From Limanda limanda (lineage: Eukaryota > Chordata > Actinopteri > Pleuronectiformes > Pleuronectidae): 64,000 nucleotides of DNA. The notes below the pieces were generated by a model. It saw nothing but the letters and a program-made list of their open reading frames with translations, did not search any database and was not told the DNA's origin. The stretch spans positions 23,406,118-23,470,117 of the forward strand of contig NC_083639.1 of assembly GCF_963576545.1 (NCBI RefSeq). Reading direction: 5' to 3'. A program made the translations under genes and the position numbers. Shown here piece by piece: positions 12,528 through 24,244 of this stretch (position 1 is the first letter of the stretch; each line of letters starts with the position of its first letter).

Positions 12528-13854
12528 ATTTCTTAATACTCATTTGCATTAACTGAGCTCTGGAATAGAACAGATTTTACTTGATACCAGTAGCTCATAT
12601 GTTACTTAGGCTATGTTTTCATCTGCATTTGTTTGTTTGTCAGTCAGTAATCAGGATCACACAAACAAACACTCAACAGATGTGTCAGGAAGAACACATT
12701 CAATTTTGGTGCAGATCTGGATTAGAGGGTGGATCCAGAATTGTTCTATTCACTTCCTATCACATTGCAAGTATTTACAAAGTTTTTGTTGATTTTTCAA
12801 AGTAAGTTATGGATGAAATTGGTGAAAATAATCAAACATATTTAGGGGACTGATATTTACAAGTGTGTGCAATTTGATTTGGATTCATACGGGGACTGTT
12901 GGGCTTTAGCGCTCTACTGAGTGATATCGTACTGCTAAATGTTTGCTGCAACATGTTGAGATGTGGTGTCTTGAGATACACAATCCATGGATCTTTTTTA
13001 ATCACAGCAGCACCTCATGACGGGCCACACCTAAGTTTTCTGAGTTGTGTGCACTGCAGTAAGTGAGTCATTAGAAGCTTCTTTGTGCACACCTGTTTAC
13101 CCATAGTCTACATTTCAGGGGCTTTGGGGATATCTGGAAATTGCAGCTTCAGAATATAACTCCCTTAAACTGGCTGAGTAACTGCATGCACAATGATCCT
13201 GCACCACCAACCAAACCCTCAAACTGTGGAAAAAAATGTATAAATAGGAAAAAATATAATTGCTTCCCTCTTGAGGGGACACTGTTTCTGTATATATTTA
13301 ATTCTAAAGTTCAGCTGAAGCCACCGTGAGCTTCAGCAGTCTAAGTTTGATAAATCAAGGTGTTTTCATTACAAAATTCTCTCTTTGTGTTTCTACAGAG
13401 TATTTGCTTGCTGATCTGCAGCTTATCTATTGTAAATGTCCCTTCATTTGTTTTTTTTTCATAAATTTACTTTTGTTTTAATGCTCTTATCAACATGGAA
13501 AAGTGGATTGGCTTGCTTTATGCAAATGTTTTATTTTATTGAAAAACAACATTGCCAAACAGGGCGGTACAAAATAAAATGATAAAGTTCACATTTCAGG
13601 TAAACAAGGACTCAGCCTATAGTGCAGTTAAACCATGGCTTAATATTTTATTTTTTTCAAGTTTGCTGTGAACATAGCAGTCAGGCCCCTTATTTCAGAA
13701 ACAATGAACCGTAACAGTAAGGTTACCAATAAAAGGTTAGCGTACTACTTCTTTGCTTTCAGCCAGCTACTCAAACAGACAAGCAACAAAATAACAAACA
13801 AACAAAATACACAGGCAAGTGTCGGCCTACTTTGAAATAAATTAAACAAAGAAC
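12528..13854. other. Non-coding stretch, nothing recognised
   Basis: AT-rich. The T-rich and A-rich runs near 13450 and 13540 are ordinary low-complexity sequence. Confidence 0.45.
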
Positions 13855-14427
13855 TTTAAAGGGCTATTTGAGTCCTCCCCATATTTGTGGAAAATGTATG
13901 AAATAAGAAGTACCCTATTTTGAAATAAATAAAAACATATAGCTGCAGCCTTAGAGTGCAACGGACTGGGTTTATGTTTATGTTTGGTTTTGACGTATGT
14001 TCAGTAAAACACTGTGTTGAAGGAGCGTTCTGATATCCTGAGGGTCAGTGAAGGGGTCGGGGTGGCACATGTGACTGTTTGGACAAATAGGATGGGGTTG
14101 TTTGGGGATCGGGGATCAATGAGGAAGTGAAGTGTTGATGTCTGCGAGTGACGAAGAGAGAGAAGTGCACATGTTCGTGTAGAGGAAAATACAAGTTACT
14201 AAACCACGATGAAGTTCCGTGTCCTGTGGAAGCGGGGATGCTACAATAACTTTAAAAGATATATTTTAGTTGCCGAAATATTAAAACAAAAAGCGAGAGC
14301 AGGTCAGACTGGAGGCGAACACAGATACTGAAGCTGCAGCTCTGCTTTAATCTCGCGTTAAAAAATTGATGGCTTTAAAATGGGTTTGCGTTAACGCTGT
14401 TAATAATGCGTTAAACTGACAGCCCTA
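13855..14427. mobile_element. Probable hAT-like remnant with GCGTTAAC-rich end
   Basis: The right part (about 14350-14427) reads GCGTTAAAAAATTGATGGC, then TTGCGTTAACGCTGTTAATAA, and ends ACTGACAGCCCTA. I recall this as the end of a widespread vertebrate hAT-type element whose other end would start TAGGGCTGTCA. The matching left terminus was not found, so the left boundary is set loosely where a recalled internal phrase (CCCATATTTGTGGAAAATG) appears. No transposase frame survives. Confidence 0.4.
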
Positions 14428-14731
14428 CTATAAACCTTTACTGTTCATTATATAATCCTTAATAGTAAATATTAAGATTTCTAAGTGAACTAGATCTAAA
14501 TGACACTGATCTTAATCAATAAATTGGCTATATTTTCCCTTCTGTGAAGGGTGGTGCCCCGCCAGAACTTAAACAAACTAAAGTTATGATTTAATATTAA
14601 TACTTTAAATGTTAATGTTTTATATTTTATTTTGATAACCAAATTTATTGAACGCCTTAAGGCACACCAGCTTATGGTATCACTTCTAACCATTATTGCA
14701 CAACATTATAGAAGGACCATCCAACAGAACA

Positions 14732-14912
14732 TTGTAGTGGCTACATTGAGGGACTTTCATATCTAACTCAGGTGCACCAGACAAAGAGACACCAACTTCA
14801 ACTCTTTTGCGTATTTCACCAGTGGCAAGACATGACGACACAATGTGATTTAGGAATGCATACTAGGTTTAACTATCCAATAGGATGTGAACACCTACAT
14901 GTAACATAGAGA
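14732..14912 (+). repeat. Dispersed repeat A, copy 1 (~180 bp)
   Basis: Shares long blocks with 21572-21742 in the same orientation, including GACACAATGTGATTTAGGAA, the block CCAATAGGATGTGAACACCT and GTAACATAGAGA. A few substitutions and small gaps separate the two. There is no open frame, no tRNA-like promoter box and no clear terminal inverted repeat, so the class is unknown. Homology appears to begin near TTGTAGTG and stop just after CATAGAGA. Confidence 0.7.
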
Positions 14913-15681
14913 GTGACAGCCATTATAGTCATTTATGTATGTGCTGCTGGAATGGGTGACGGAAGTAGAGGGAGATATACTGGGATGCTGTGGGAGATAT
15001 CTTCAGACTTGGGGGTGACAATTGCTCATGTTAGGCTACTCTGTTAGCATTTGTATATTGTTCCACCTTCTGGTCTCCTTGATGCATCAAGTCTACATTA
15101 AAACATTTTGCATAAGACATCAGCTGCTGCCTGAGTTCTCCTTCCACCACCTTCCAGAAAATTTATAAAAATATTCACAAATCTTAAACTCAGATGGAAG
15201 GTGAGCATGGACAAGCATGAAAGGGAAAAGAGCCTTAGTGCCAAACTTAAAAAATGGATCATTCTGTAAAGTGATGGTCAAACAGTAACATCAAGGAGGA
15301 CTTTAACCAAGTTGTTTGACCTGTCTTGGACCAAGCAGTGGTTAGAATGCTCCAAGCAAGTTGTAGAAAAACGTTATGTTTACAGTGAACAATCTGATAA
15401 GCTGTTTTTAATGTGTTGATAAAAAAACAATTGAGGTGGTATGTCTTTTCTTTAGTAACTTAGTAGTAAATATCACATTCATATGAGATCTTTGTCTGGA
15501 CAGGTTCAACAGTTGTTCCATGAGACAAGGGCGAAATTTGTACTGTGGTTCAAGGTAAACAAAACCTAATTAACACTTCCACTCTCATTAGTCAACTTCA
15601 TTTAGACAAAATAATTCCAAAAACAGCTTTGTGTTTAGAGACTGGTGTTGTCACTGACATCGCACTTTTTCTATATTATTG
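14913..15681. other. Non-coding stretch, nothing recognised
   Basis: No supportable gene or repeat. Confidence 0.45.
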
Positions 15682-15870
15682 CATGTCATTTGGCAGACGC
15701 TTTTATCCAAAGCGACTTACAATTAGTTCATTAAACATCTATGAGGGGCCATTTAGGAGTTCAGTATTTTGCCCAAGGACACTTAGGCATGCAGATGGGG
15801 AAGAGTGAGGATTGAACCGCCAAACTTCTTGTTGGAGGACGACCACTCTACCCCTTAGGCCACACCAACC
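15682..15870 (-). repeat. tRNA-headed SINE, tail type 1, minus strand
   Basis: Read on the minus strand it starts GGTTGGTGTGGCCTAAGGGG (tRNA-like A-box region), then GGCGGTTCAATCCTC (B-box region), then the shared body GTGTCCTTGGGCAAAAT, and ends TAAGTCGCTTTGGATAAAAG followed by CGTCTGCCAAATGACATG. The head and body match the SINE at 19537-19806, but the tail is different. Box positions and spacing fit an old RNA polymerase III unit. It is not a functional tRNA gene: the cloverleaf is not preserved. Confidence 0.75.
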
Positions 15871-17959
15871 ATAAATATGTTCTTTACAATATGACATATT
15901 ATGAACGACTGATTTTATCCTTCAGTAAACACATATTCATCAAAATACACCTTGAGGAAAAGTCGTACATTTTTTTCAAACAGCAAAGATGCAAATATTT
16001 GAGATTGCAGTGCATGGTGGGTCTGGAGGACAACAAAGTCTCATGAATACTAACTAATGAATAATGAACAACCAGGGAAAACTGACCACCTGCATGCTAA
16101 AACTGTCACTCCAGTAACCATGGTAACAAATGTTGCCACCTTGGATGTCTCTATTTGATAACAGATTGAGTTTTAAAATACTTTTTTGGAAGATTATTTT
16201 TTAGTTAATGTGGAAATAAATGTTGCCAGTGATAATATATTGTTTCATTCTTTTTTTTTCATTTCCACTCCCCCATTTTTTGGCGGAGAGACCAACAATG
16301 TCAAATAAAAAACAGTAATAAAAGCAAATTATATTTAACACAAGTTTAGGTCGATTTACCTCCGTGACAAATCAGCTCAGACAGTAAACGATCTAATTTA
16401 GTTCCTCAGTCTATGGTAAAAGTGCATCAGTCATTGTTTAGGTGACTGCTTCCAGACTAGGAAGTAAAAGAGAAATATGATCATCTACATCTTCTTGCAC
16501 AAACTGAACTCGTCATTAATTACATTTTTCTAGCCAATAAGTGTAATTCACCAAAGATTTCTACGATATATGCAACAAGTTTTTTTTAAATGATTCAGCT
16601 TGCTAATGGGAAAACATGTGAATGATGATGTGCTGGAAAAAGCATTATGATTGCTCTGTGTGATATCAAGTTGCAGAGGCAATGAACTTGTTTTCCAAAT
16701 TGTGTATTGATCAGTGTCACCTTCCTGGGATGAGCACAGCATAGAATTAACATTTAACAGGATGTGAGCTTTACATTCTAAACGTGGCAAAGAGAGTGGC
16801 AAAAGCGAAGGTGTTGGCCTCAGACAATCTATATTCTCAGAATACAGTTATGAAACAGTTAACATGAAAGTATGCTGTAAGAATGCAGTAGTCTGTAATG
16901 AGATTAGATGCTGTTATAAGACTAATATAAAATATCTCTCTATTTTTTCTTTCTTCCTCTTTTTTCATTGTCCTCTGCTGTCACCTGTTTTAAGCAGAAA
17001 GCTGGTGGGTCAGATCCAGCACTCCAATGTTAGCTGTTGAGAAAAGAGAACGTTAATTTGCAATTTAATCTTCCATATGCCAACCTGGAAAATATCTTTG
17101 AGCTGATGCCCTGTGAAGGACAGGTACTGGGGTCACATGTACCTAGGCATACATAGCACTGGATCTGTAAACACACACCAGGAGAGGGACAAGATTCTCC
17201 TTTCCTGGTGCTTCCTAGGGTAAGAGGCACCTAGCATACATGATTGATGATGACAATCATGTTCCCCCACATAAGAAAACCTTTGTGTGTCCCACTGGAG
17301 AATGAGGGGGTTGTTGCCACCTGTATGAATTGGTGAGATTACTTGTTGATGAGCCAAACGCCAGTGAGCTTTCAGTCTTCTTAAACTGCCTTCAGACATG
17401 CAATGAATCTCCACACATTCTCCTAAGGAGCTGTATGTGAGAACTCAAATGTCCAAGTGAGAGCTGGAGTTTCTCCGGAAACACATATCTCTACAACAGA
17501 GTTAATATGTTACCTATTGCATATGAAGGGTGCATACTGGAGGGAATGACCTTTTAATGCAGTGTTGTTATGCAGTGTGCTAGTCATGGACTTGTCAAAA
17601 CAAAAGCCATGTGTGAACATAGTCTGCCATGTCCACAACCACAGATATTTAGCTAAACAAACCTTTTCCTTCGCATATGGGCCTCTCATCCAAAAACAAA
17701 CGCCGTTTTAAGTCATCAAAACAGAGATTTTGCCAACAAGTGGATATTTCTCAAAAGCTGCATAAGGAGCTTGAGTCAACTTGGTAGTGGATCTAAGCCA
17801 TTTGTGTTTCTGTTTATCAGTCTCAGCTGTTAATCACTAATTTCTCTGTTTTTACAGCATCAAATACTTACCAAAAAAATGTACATACAGACATCAGACA
17901 TTATAAAACTGAAAAAGTATAATTTTTTATATACAAAGTAACAGAAACCATCCTTTACA
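15871..17959. other. Non-coding stretch with possible unassigned repeats
   Basis: 17385-17520 and 17620-17770 contain phrases (GTTTCTCCGGAAACA-like and ACGCCGTTTTAAGTCATCAA) that I associate loosely with fish interspersed repeats. No ends or second copies in this window support a firm call. Open frames at 17030-17414 on the minus strand show no domain. Confidence 0.35.
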
Positions 17960-17974
17960 TTACTATTTAGTTTG

Positions 17975-18115
17975 TCCCACGTCTCATCCACTAACATGGA
18001 GGAGAGAGGATTTATGACCTATGCTGCAGCCAGCGACCTGGTGGTGATTGAAGAGCTGTGGTTTCAATTTTGTTGCCCATCTTTATATACAAACTTTGAA
18101 TAAAGATCGAACCAT
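17975..18115 (+). repeat. Unclassified teleost repeat (CATCTTTATATACA type)
   Basis: Contains in order ACATGGAGGAGAGAGGATTT, ATGACCTATGCTGCAGCCAG, CGACCTGGTGGTGATTGAAG and CCCATCTTTATATACAAAC. I recall this order from an abundant fish repeat ending CATCTTTATATACAGTCTATG. It has no coding potential. The identification is from memory of the phrase order and has no second copy here to confirm it. Confidence 0.42.
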
Positions 18116-19162
18116 GAATAGGATTGCCGGCCATTGCACAGTGGTCCCTTAGTGCAGGCTACCCCCCTTCTTTTGATTTGTCCTTATTTTACCAGATACA
18201 TTTAATTATGTGCTTGATATTCTGCTTTAAATCTCCGCTGGGCACTCGCCTAGTTTAGAGGAATAAGCAGTCAGAAAGAAGAGAACAAGTGGCACGTATG
18301 CAACATAAATGTGTCCTACACTTGAGGTTGATTTGTCTTTGTACTTCTGCTCCCTCAACTCCCCACAGTGCTCTTCCTGCCAATCACACGTATCCGTCCA
18401 CCTCCATGTTAATTACACCTGACTAAGGCTGACTCTCCTGCTCACCCTGTCTGGATTTTATTGAGAGTAGAGTTACCTTCCGACCTCAGTGAAGATATAC
18501 TGTACATATGAGGTCCCTTTAGGCAAAGAAAGACCATATAAAAGATGGAGTATTCAGGGGTTTTTCCCTCTCACATTTCAAATGAGATAAGTTTGTGATG
18601 GAATGCCTGCATCCTGTGCTAATGTCCCTTCCAGCTGTGAAGAACTCACTCTGCACTCCTGAGCATTCCCATCTTCACACAGTGCCTTAATAGTCTGTAA
18701 CTTGAAGCACTTGCTCATTGATGTATCATTCAGCCTGTATTACATTTATTGGGGCTGTGTAACATCTTTCACATGCATTTCCAATGGCTTTATTGTTCTG
18801 TGCCCTAGAGTTGGAATTCTGGCGTGAATATAATGTCTTCCACTGGAGAGAGAGCACATCCTCCAAATGGATCTTGATGTTGAAACCGCTTTATTCTCTG
18901 TCATCTGTAGCAAAGATAGTAGAGGGGGGCAACCTTTTGTACATTCAGATCTTTAGTTCCAGTAATGTTACCATAACATTCACATTAGCTGAAATGGCAG
19001 TGTTATTTTCAGATGTTCTGATGATGTACTTTGAGGCAGAATTTTAAACAGCTTATGCTAAGAATGATTACACTGAAGAACAATAAAAAAAAAGTAGCTA
19101 CGTGACTTGACTGAATGGTAAAGTTCAGCAGACGCAGGTGGCGCCATGTAAGCATCACCACC
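18116..19162. other. Non-coding stretch, nothing recognised
   Basis: An 87-codon plus-strand frame at 18784-19047 has no recognisable domain or flanking splice signals of quality. Confidence 0.45.
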
Positions 19163-19473
19163 TGTAAGAGTAGTATACAATCACAGATCTATCAATCAAA
19201 GTAATTTATTCAACTGAACTCTTACATCATATTCATTAACTGGTGAGGTGTGTAGGTATGAAGGGCATCAGTTGTGTCAGAAGTGTGTGGATGAGTGAGA
19301 ATTTCGTGTGATGCGTGTTTGTTAGTGCAGCAAACCCTGCTGAGAGAGAGAGACACTCCCAGAAGAGAAGTGTTTTATGCTTTCTGGGAAGGCCAACCAA
19401 GATTGGCAGGTAGGTGGCTGAAGCTCCACACAGAGCAAGGCACACAGGCAGGTAGAATGAGAGGGTCGTCACA
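19163..19473 (-). repeat. Possible LTR (solo or truncated), minus strand
   Basis: On the minus strand the segment runs from TGTGACGACCCTCTC to ACTCTTACA, so it has TG...CA ends over 311 bp. AATAAATTACTTTG lies near the 3' end, as expected for an LTR polyadenylation region. The TGTGACGACCC start resembles fish Gypsy-type LTRs. No 5-bp target duplication is visible (CCACC against AAAGA), no second LTR was found, and the sequence just beyond (GGTGGTGATGCTTACATGGC) is not a recognised primer-binding site. Treat as tentative. Confidence 0.33.
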
Positions 19474-19536
19474 AAAGACATTACCGACTATGTCGTTGTT
19501 GTTTTCAAAGAGTTCATGTTTAAGGGTTTCTACAGT

Positions 19537-19806
19537 GGGCGGCTGTGGCTGAGGGATAGAGTGGTCGTCCTCCAACCTGAAGGTCTGCAGTTCGATCCCC
19601 AGTCTGACCCATCTGCATGCTGAAGTGTCCTTGGGCAAGATGCTGAACCCTGAATGGCCCCTCATAGAATAACAAAGTGCTGTGAATAGATGCACTGTAT
19701 GAATGTGTGTGTGAATGGGTGAATGTAAAACTGTAGTGTAAAGCGCTTTGAGTGGTCATTAAGACTAGAAAAGCGCTATATAAATACAAAACCATTTACC
19801 ATTTAC
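19537..19806 (+). repeat. tRNA-headed SINE, tail type 2, plus strand
   Basis: The head starts GGGCGGCTGTGGCTGAGGGA, with an A-box-like TGGCTGAGGGATAGAGTGG at about 19546 and a B-box-like GCAGTTCGATCC at about 19588. The body includes GTGTCCTTGGGCAAGATGC. The tail reads AAGCGCTTTGAGTGGTCATT, then AGACTAGAAAAGCGCTATAT, and ends with CCATTTACCATTTAC, a short repeated 3' terminus. This is the fullest SINE copy in the window. The same head appears at 15682-15870 and 56419-56602, and part of its tail at 48160-48225. Confidence 0.85.
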
Positions 19807-21571
19807 AGCAATTGAAGCTGTTGCTCTTAAATAGAGCTCGGAAACTTACAAGTGGCAGACTCAAAATATTATTCTATCGAGGAAGCAGAGCTGAGATATC
19901 TATATCTATTTTCATTTACTGGGGTGTATGAAAAACACTGGGTACCTCACTTCACATTATGCAACTAGTAGCAGTGGCAGTCTTTTGTACAAACTACTCA
20001 AAATATTTTTTTCTGTAATCCATAAAGGTTGGATTGGAATTTGCTTCCCATTCATTTTAGTTTGGAAATACCATTGGTGTGGATGGACACATACCAACTG
20101 TGCCCTTACTTATCTACTTATCTACTTCCCCATTGTGTTGTCTTCAATCTGCATGTCCAACGTGTTGTGTGCAAGGCTTTCTTTGCTCCCTTATATCCAT
20201 TTATCCCATTCCTACGCACCTGTATAATGAAATGTGTTCCTTGGGTTCGGAAATTTCAGCAATTGGAGGTCAGGTTGTGTTGGGCCTCACTAAAATGTTG
20301 GCCATATATTGTTGGAGCATTAAAAGAATGTTATTAAATGGAATGAACATTTGTAATTACAGCAACAAATGTGCTATGTCTTGCTCCCTATACTGACACA
20401 AACACAAACCCTTCAGCTTGAGCCTCACCGTAATCAATATGAATTACCGCCCTAATTTCCCATGTAGCCTTGTGTTATGCTCCACTGCACAGCGTATTGT
20501 TGCATACATAGTGACTTTTCTAAATTGTAACACCTGTATGCAGTGAGTCAAAATCAATATGTATCCACTACAATCAACAGAGCTGTTACTTTAAGGTCTT
20601 CTGTAAGAACAGCTATACATGACATGTTCATTAAAGTGAGTTCTTGAAGCGAGAGCTCCTTCTCACCCAGTGGAGTCTTAAACAATGACCTTCAGGGAGC
20701 CCCAGCTGTACAAAACAAGTGAAAATACATTATTTCTATTAATGTTTAATGAGAAGAAAGTACATGTCTCAGCTTGATTAATGAGGTTCTTATATCCACA
20801 GAGGTGAAAGTTGATAAAAACAGAGTTTCAGAGTTGTTTCCTGTCACTGCAAATGTTGATTTTTTCAGGGAAAGAGCCCATAATAATAGATGTGATAATC
20901 ATCTTCACTGCAGTATCTAACAGTGAGACATAAAAGACTATCACCAGTAAAATTACAGCATTTGTGTTTGTTTTCCAAAACATAAACCCAGGTCATGTTC
21001 CAATGATCTCTTGTGGTCATGTTAAAATAAATAATGATCCTCTCTCAGAAGCAAAGGACTGACGGTAGATCTTTGTATGTGAGAGGTTTAACCAACTTTC
21101 TCTCGCTTTAGGGTGCTGACTGGTGAGTAACATCAAAAAATACTACTATAATTACTTTTATCATCTCCCATAGCATAGTTATTTCTGTTAAATCTACCAT
21201 ACAAAATCTGGCAAAAAGGTTATGGTTAGAGTAATTCGTTTTTGGCTGGTCATCTGGAGTTGTTTTTACTGTGTCAGCAATAGATTGAGCATGGTAGTCC
21301 AGTCAGCGGTTGTCCCTCTCTCCAGCAACATTTGCCAGTTTCTCCTTGTTCTTGAACTTTAGCGAACTGATGAAGCTAAAATAACCACATTGTGCGCAAA
21401 AAGCTGTAACACCTTGAGAGCCTGTAAATAAAAATCTGGTACGACGACAAGGGACATGTGGGACAGACATAATTAAAGAGAATAGTGCATGTCTAAATCC
21501 ACAGATACTCCTTTATCTCTCTTCGCAGTGCCCAAGGTCAGGTTATAGATAAAGGGCCAACTAGATGTACC
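19807..21571. other. Non-coding stretch, nothing recognised
   Basis: Three overlapping frames of about 100 codons at 19928-20396 (plus) overlap one another in different frames and show no domain; they are chance openings. Confidence 0.45.
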
Positions 21572-21742
21572 TTGTAGTGTCTACTTTCATGTCTAACTCA
21601 GAGGCCCAGACAGAGAGGCACCAACTTCAACATATTTCCGTATTTTAACAGTGGCAAGACGTAAGGACACAATGTGATTTAGGAATGCATATTAAGGCTT
21701 AACTAGCCAATAGGATGTGAACACCTTCATGTAACATAGAGA
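21572..21742 (+). repeat. Dispersed repeat A, copy 2 (~171 bp)
   Basis: Second copy of the repeat at 14732-14912, about 6.8 kb away in the same orientation. The shared blocks are CTTTCATGTCTAACTCAG (one mismatch), ACACAATGTGATTTAGGAAT and CCAATAGGATGTGAACACCT. The sequence outside both copies differs, which argues for dispersal rather than a segmental duplication. It abuts the C-terminal block of the SAM-like relic on the opposite strand. Confidence 0.7.
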
Positions 21743-21821
21743 TGCAATATGTTGTTGTCCACATCTTCTATTTTTTTTACATTAGCAGCTTTGCAATTTA
21801 TGCATATTTTAAAGTATTTTG

Positions 21822-21987
21822 AAAGATTCAAGTTGAAGTAGCTTGAAAAGAACACTGCTATTCCAGACACACAGTTTGGATGTGGAGGCACAACCACCTG
21901 ACCCTGGATGCTCAGCATCCAATTGGTTGCTGTGAGTACCTGAACATTAATAAACATATGTAGATGTTTTTTTCTGCTGCCTTCCAC
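21822..21987 (-). pseudogene. C-terminal block of SAM-like teleost family, detached
   Basis: The minus-strand frame reads VEGSRKKHLHMF, then INVQVLTATNWMLSIQGQVV, then GIAVFFSSYFNLNL. This resembles the C-terminal stretch of a teleost protein family usually annotated as uncharacterised or 'sterile alpha motif domain-containing protein 3-like', where a V-L-x-A/S hydrophobic strand is followed by a small-residue helix and a YxxNL motif. It lies about 470 bp downstream, on the same strand, of the SAM-like exon at 22456-22675. The long middle region expected in the family is absent, and nearby frames carry stops. Most likely a deleted relic; the assignment is from recalled motif patterns. Confidence 0.42.
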
Positions 21988-22125
21988 ATAAACATATTTT
22001 ACTTTACTAACTAATACATGTCATTGATATAGTCTCAGTCTGTTCAATGCTGGACAAAAGATCTAAAGAAAACTGTATACACTTCCTGAGACAGTCTCAG
22101 AGAGTCAGGAAGTGGCATGATTCTT

Positions 22126-22151
22126 TCAATGTGAGCTGCTGCTGCTATCAC
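22126..22151 (-). CDS. Possible second coding exon of SAM-like gene (short)
   Basis: On the minus strand a strong splice acceptor (TTTTTTCTTTTAG) ends at 22152. Joined in phase to the upstream exon, the reading continues GDSSSSSH and stops at TGA (22126-22128). The exon itself probably continues toward 22040 as untranslated sequence. If used, the protein would be about 77 residues, just the SAM-like domain with a serine-rich tail. A different frame in the same exon stays open longer (MPLPDSLRLSQEVYTVFF), so a frameshift in an old gene is the alternative reading. Confidence 0.35.
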
Positions 22152-22455
22152 CTAAAAGAAAAAATGTTGAGGGTAACAAGATTATCCCAATATCTTTTTA
22201 AAAGCTTCAAACTATAAAAATGTCTATCTTACATCAGCTTGCAAAAGTTATACCTGCTAGAACAAAACAAGAATCGGCAGGCAAAAACTACAGATCTTCC
22301 CTACTACAAACAATGACATCCAAAACTTTCATTAAAATAATTTGTTATGCATTCATTAGCCTTCCTAAATGTGATGTATAGTGTATCACAATACCCAGCT
22401 TTGAATTTTATGAAATTATCTGTCTGTGCTTTATTCACATTAATCTAAGACATAC

Positions 22456-22675
22456 CTTTGTTTTTCCAAGCATTCAGAAGCCTCCGACACTGGATAGGTG
22501 AGGTGTTGGCAGGGAGATCCTCCTCTTTGATGAACTGCAGGTCAGATTTGGATTCCACTCCAATGCTTGCCAACTTGTTCAGGAGGGACTGTAGTTTGTC
22601 CTCTGTTAGGCTGGGTAATACCACCAACACAGCTTGTCTGATGTCCTCCCCCAGTACTGACATGTCAGTATATAT
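22456..22675 (-). CDS. SAM-like domain exon, small or decayed teleost gene
   Basis: The minus-strand ATG at 22663 opens 69 codons plus one base. Residues about 8-66 look like a SAM-type helical domain: VLVVLPSLTEDKLQSLLNKL, ASIGVESKSDLQFIKEEDL and PIQCRRLLNAWKNK. The pattern 'LP.L....L..LI..L..LGVES..DL.F..E.DL....Q.RRLL.AW' is known from a teleost-specific family of uncharacterised SAM proteins. Both exon ends have good splice signals: acceptor CTCCCTCCCAG at 22676 and donor AAAG|GTATGT at 22456/22455. The first nine bases before ATG would be 5' untranslated sequence, implying a non-coding upstream exon that was not found. The domain is intact, but the full-length family partner is not here, so it may be a short surviving gene or the first exon of a pseudogene. 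The molecular role is unknown. Confidence 0.5.
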
Positions 22676-24244
22676 CTGGGAGGGAGTAGTGAAATATTGT
22701 CAGTGATATGTCATTCAGCTTGTACCCCATTAATGGACAATAATCAAGAGGTCTACATGCTTAACACACCTGTAGTTTGAGTCCTGGACTACCTCTGTTT
22801 GACTGTGATTACCGAAATCAACAAGTTCCACAGCAAACTGCCTCCCCACAATAAAGTAGACAAGATGAATGCCAAATCTGTTCAAAAGACGACTTAGCTA
22901 CAATAATGGAAAATTGCATTCACCGACACAAGGAAAACAACATTGCTCACTTCATAACCTTACGTTCCAACTTCAAATGACAGAACAAGAAGTTACTGTC
23001 AAATTTTACTGTGGAAACTACAGTGATTTGTTACAGTGCGGGATCCTACAATTTGTCTTTGATAAGACTAATGATAACTGCTTCTACTAAATGTTAGAGT
23101 CATAATGCAAAATGTGCATCAGAGTAGACAGGGTTGCTGGTTTAGATACTAAACAACTAAAAATTGCTTTTTAATAGCAAACAAATAACCTGGTTAAATT
23201 GTAATCATGAAAAAAAATGTTTATGTTGGTACAACATTATAATTTGAGTCCATTTAAGATAATTCAATTGGTAAAACACAAATGAATGAAGTTTGTCCAT
23301 TTTAAGAAGTTATATTAACAGAATTGCTATCTCTAATTTAAATTAAAGACATTTTGGTAATCACAGACTAATCTTGATATGTTTTACATATTTGCATATG
23401 TATAGAGAAAAGAGGGATGCCGGAATGCATGCGGACTGGAGTACCTGAATTAATGTACAACCCACATTGAAATTCACAATTCATACTGCTTGGATGACCT
23501 TTAAAAATCCTTTGGGACCAGCTGATACTCTGCCCGGCCAGTCAATGCAAGCAGTCTTTGGCATATGTATCATATTGATCTCTTCAGTATATTCTCTACT
23601 GTCAGACATCTGTGAGATCACCAATGGTTATGGATTATTATGTTTGATATCAGATCCATCTTTTTAGCTCATGAGCAAATTCAGTATTTGGAAAGATTGG
23701 ATACGTTGTACCTGCTGTTTTTGTCAAGCATGATGAAAAATGTTAAATCACAGCCTTCTGGGTGTGTGTGTGTGTGTAAAATGACTTAATTCCCTCTAGG
23801 GTTTGACCTATGAGGGCTCACTTGTGTAAATGTTTAATTAAAACAAGAATGGAGTAAAGCAGAGAGGGGAACTTTACACCAGGGCCTGTGATATAAATTT
23901 TCTGTAATCCTATTCACGGTGAAAGGGTAAAATCACAAAGTAATTAAAAACAACACTAATTTATCTGAGAGTCTAGCAGTGAGCTGTTTCCACAATACTG
24001 GCAATAACATTACACCGTACAGGATGTCTCCATACACAATACAGAAATCTTTTCAGAGCAGACCAAGATTTATAACATAATATTCGTTCTTTTCATTGCC
24101 AAAATTCACCAGATTTATATCAAATGCATAATGGTCCCTCTCTCTCCATCTTTTCTGTTGCCAACATTTAGTTATATCCCTGGATCACTTATACACTAAG
24201 GAGACACAAAAACTGCCAATACATCAAACAAATTCTGTTCCACA
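22676..24244. other. Non-coding stretch, nothing recognised
   Basis: Would contain the upstream exon and promoter of the SAM-like gene if that is real, but none could be picked out. A short (GT)8 run lies at about 23762-23778. Confidence 0.45.

Noticed and set aside
19537..19610. Possible tRNA gene (A- and B-box-like sequences)
   Set aside because: The boxes belong to a SINE with body and tail; the cloverleaf and anticodon arm are not preserved. The same holds for 40973-41051.
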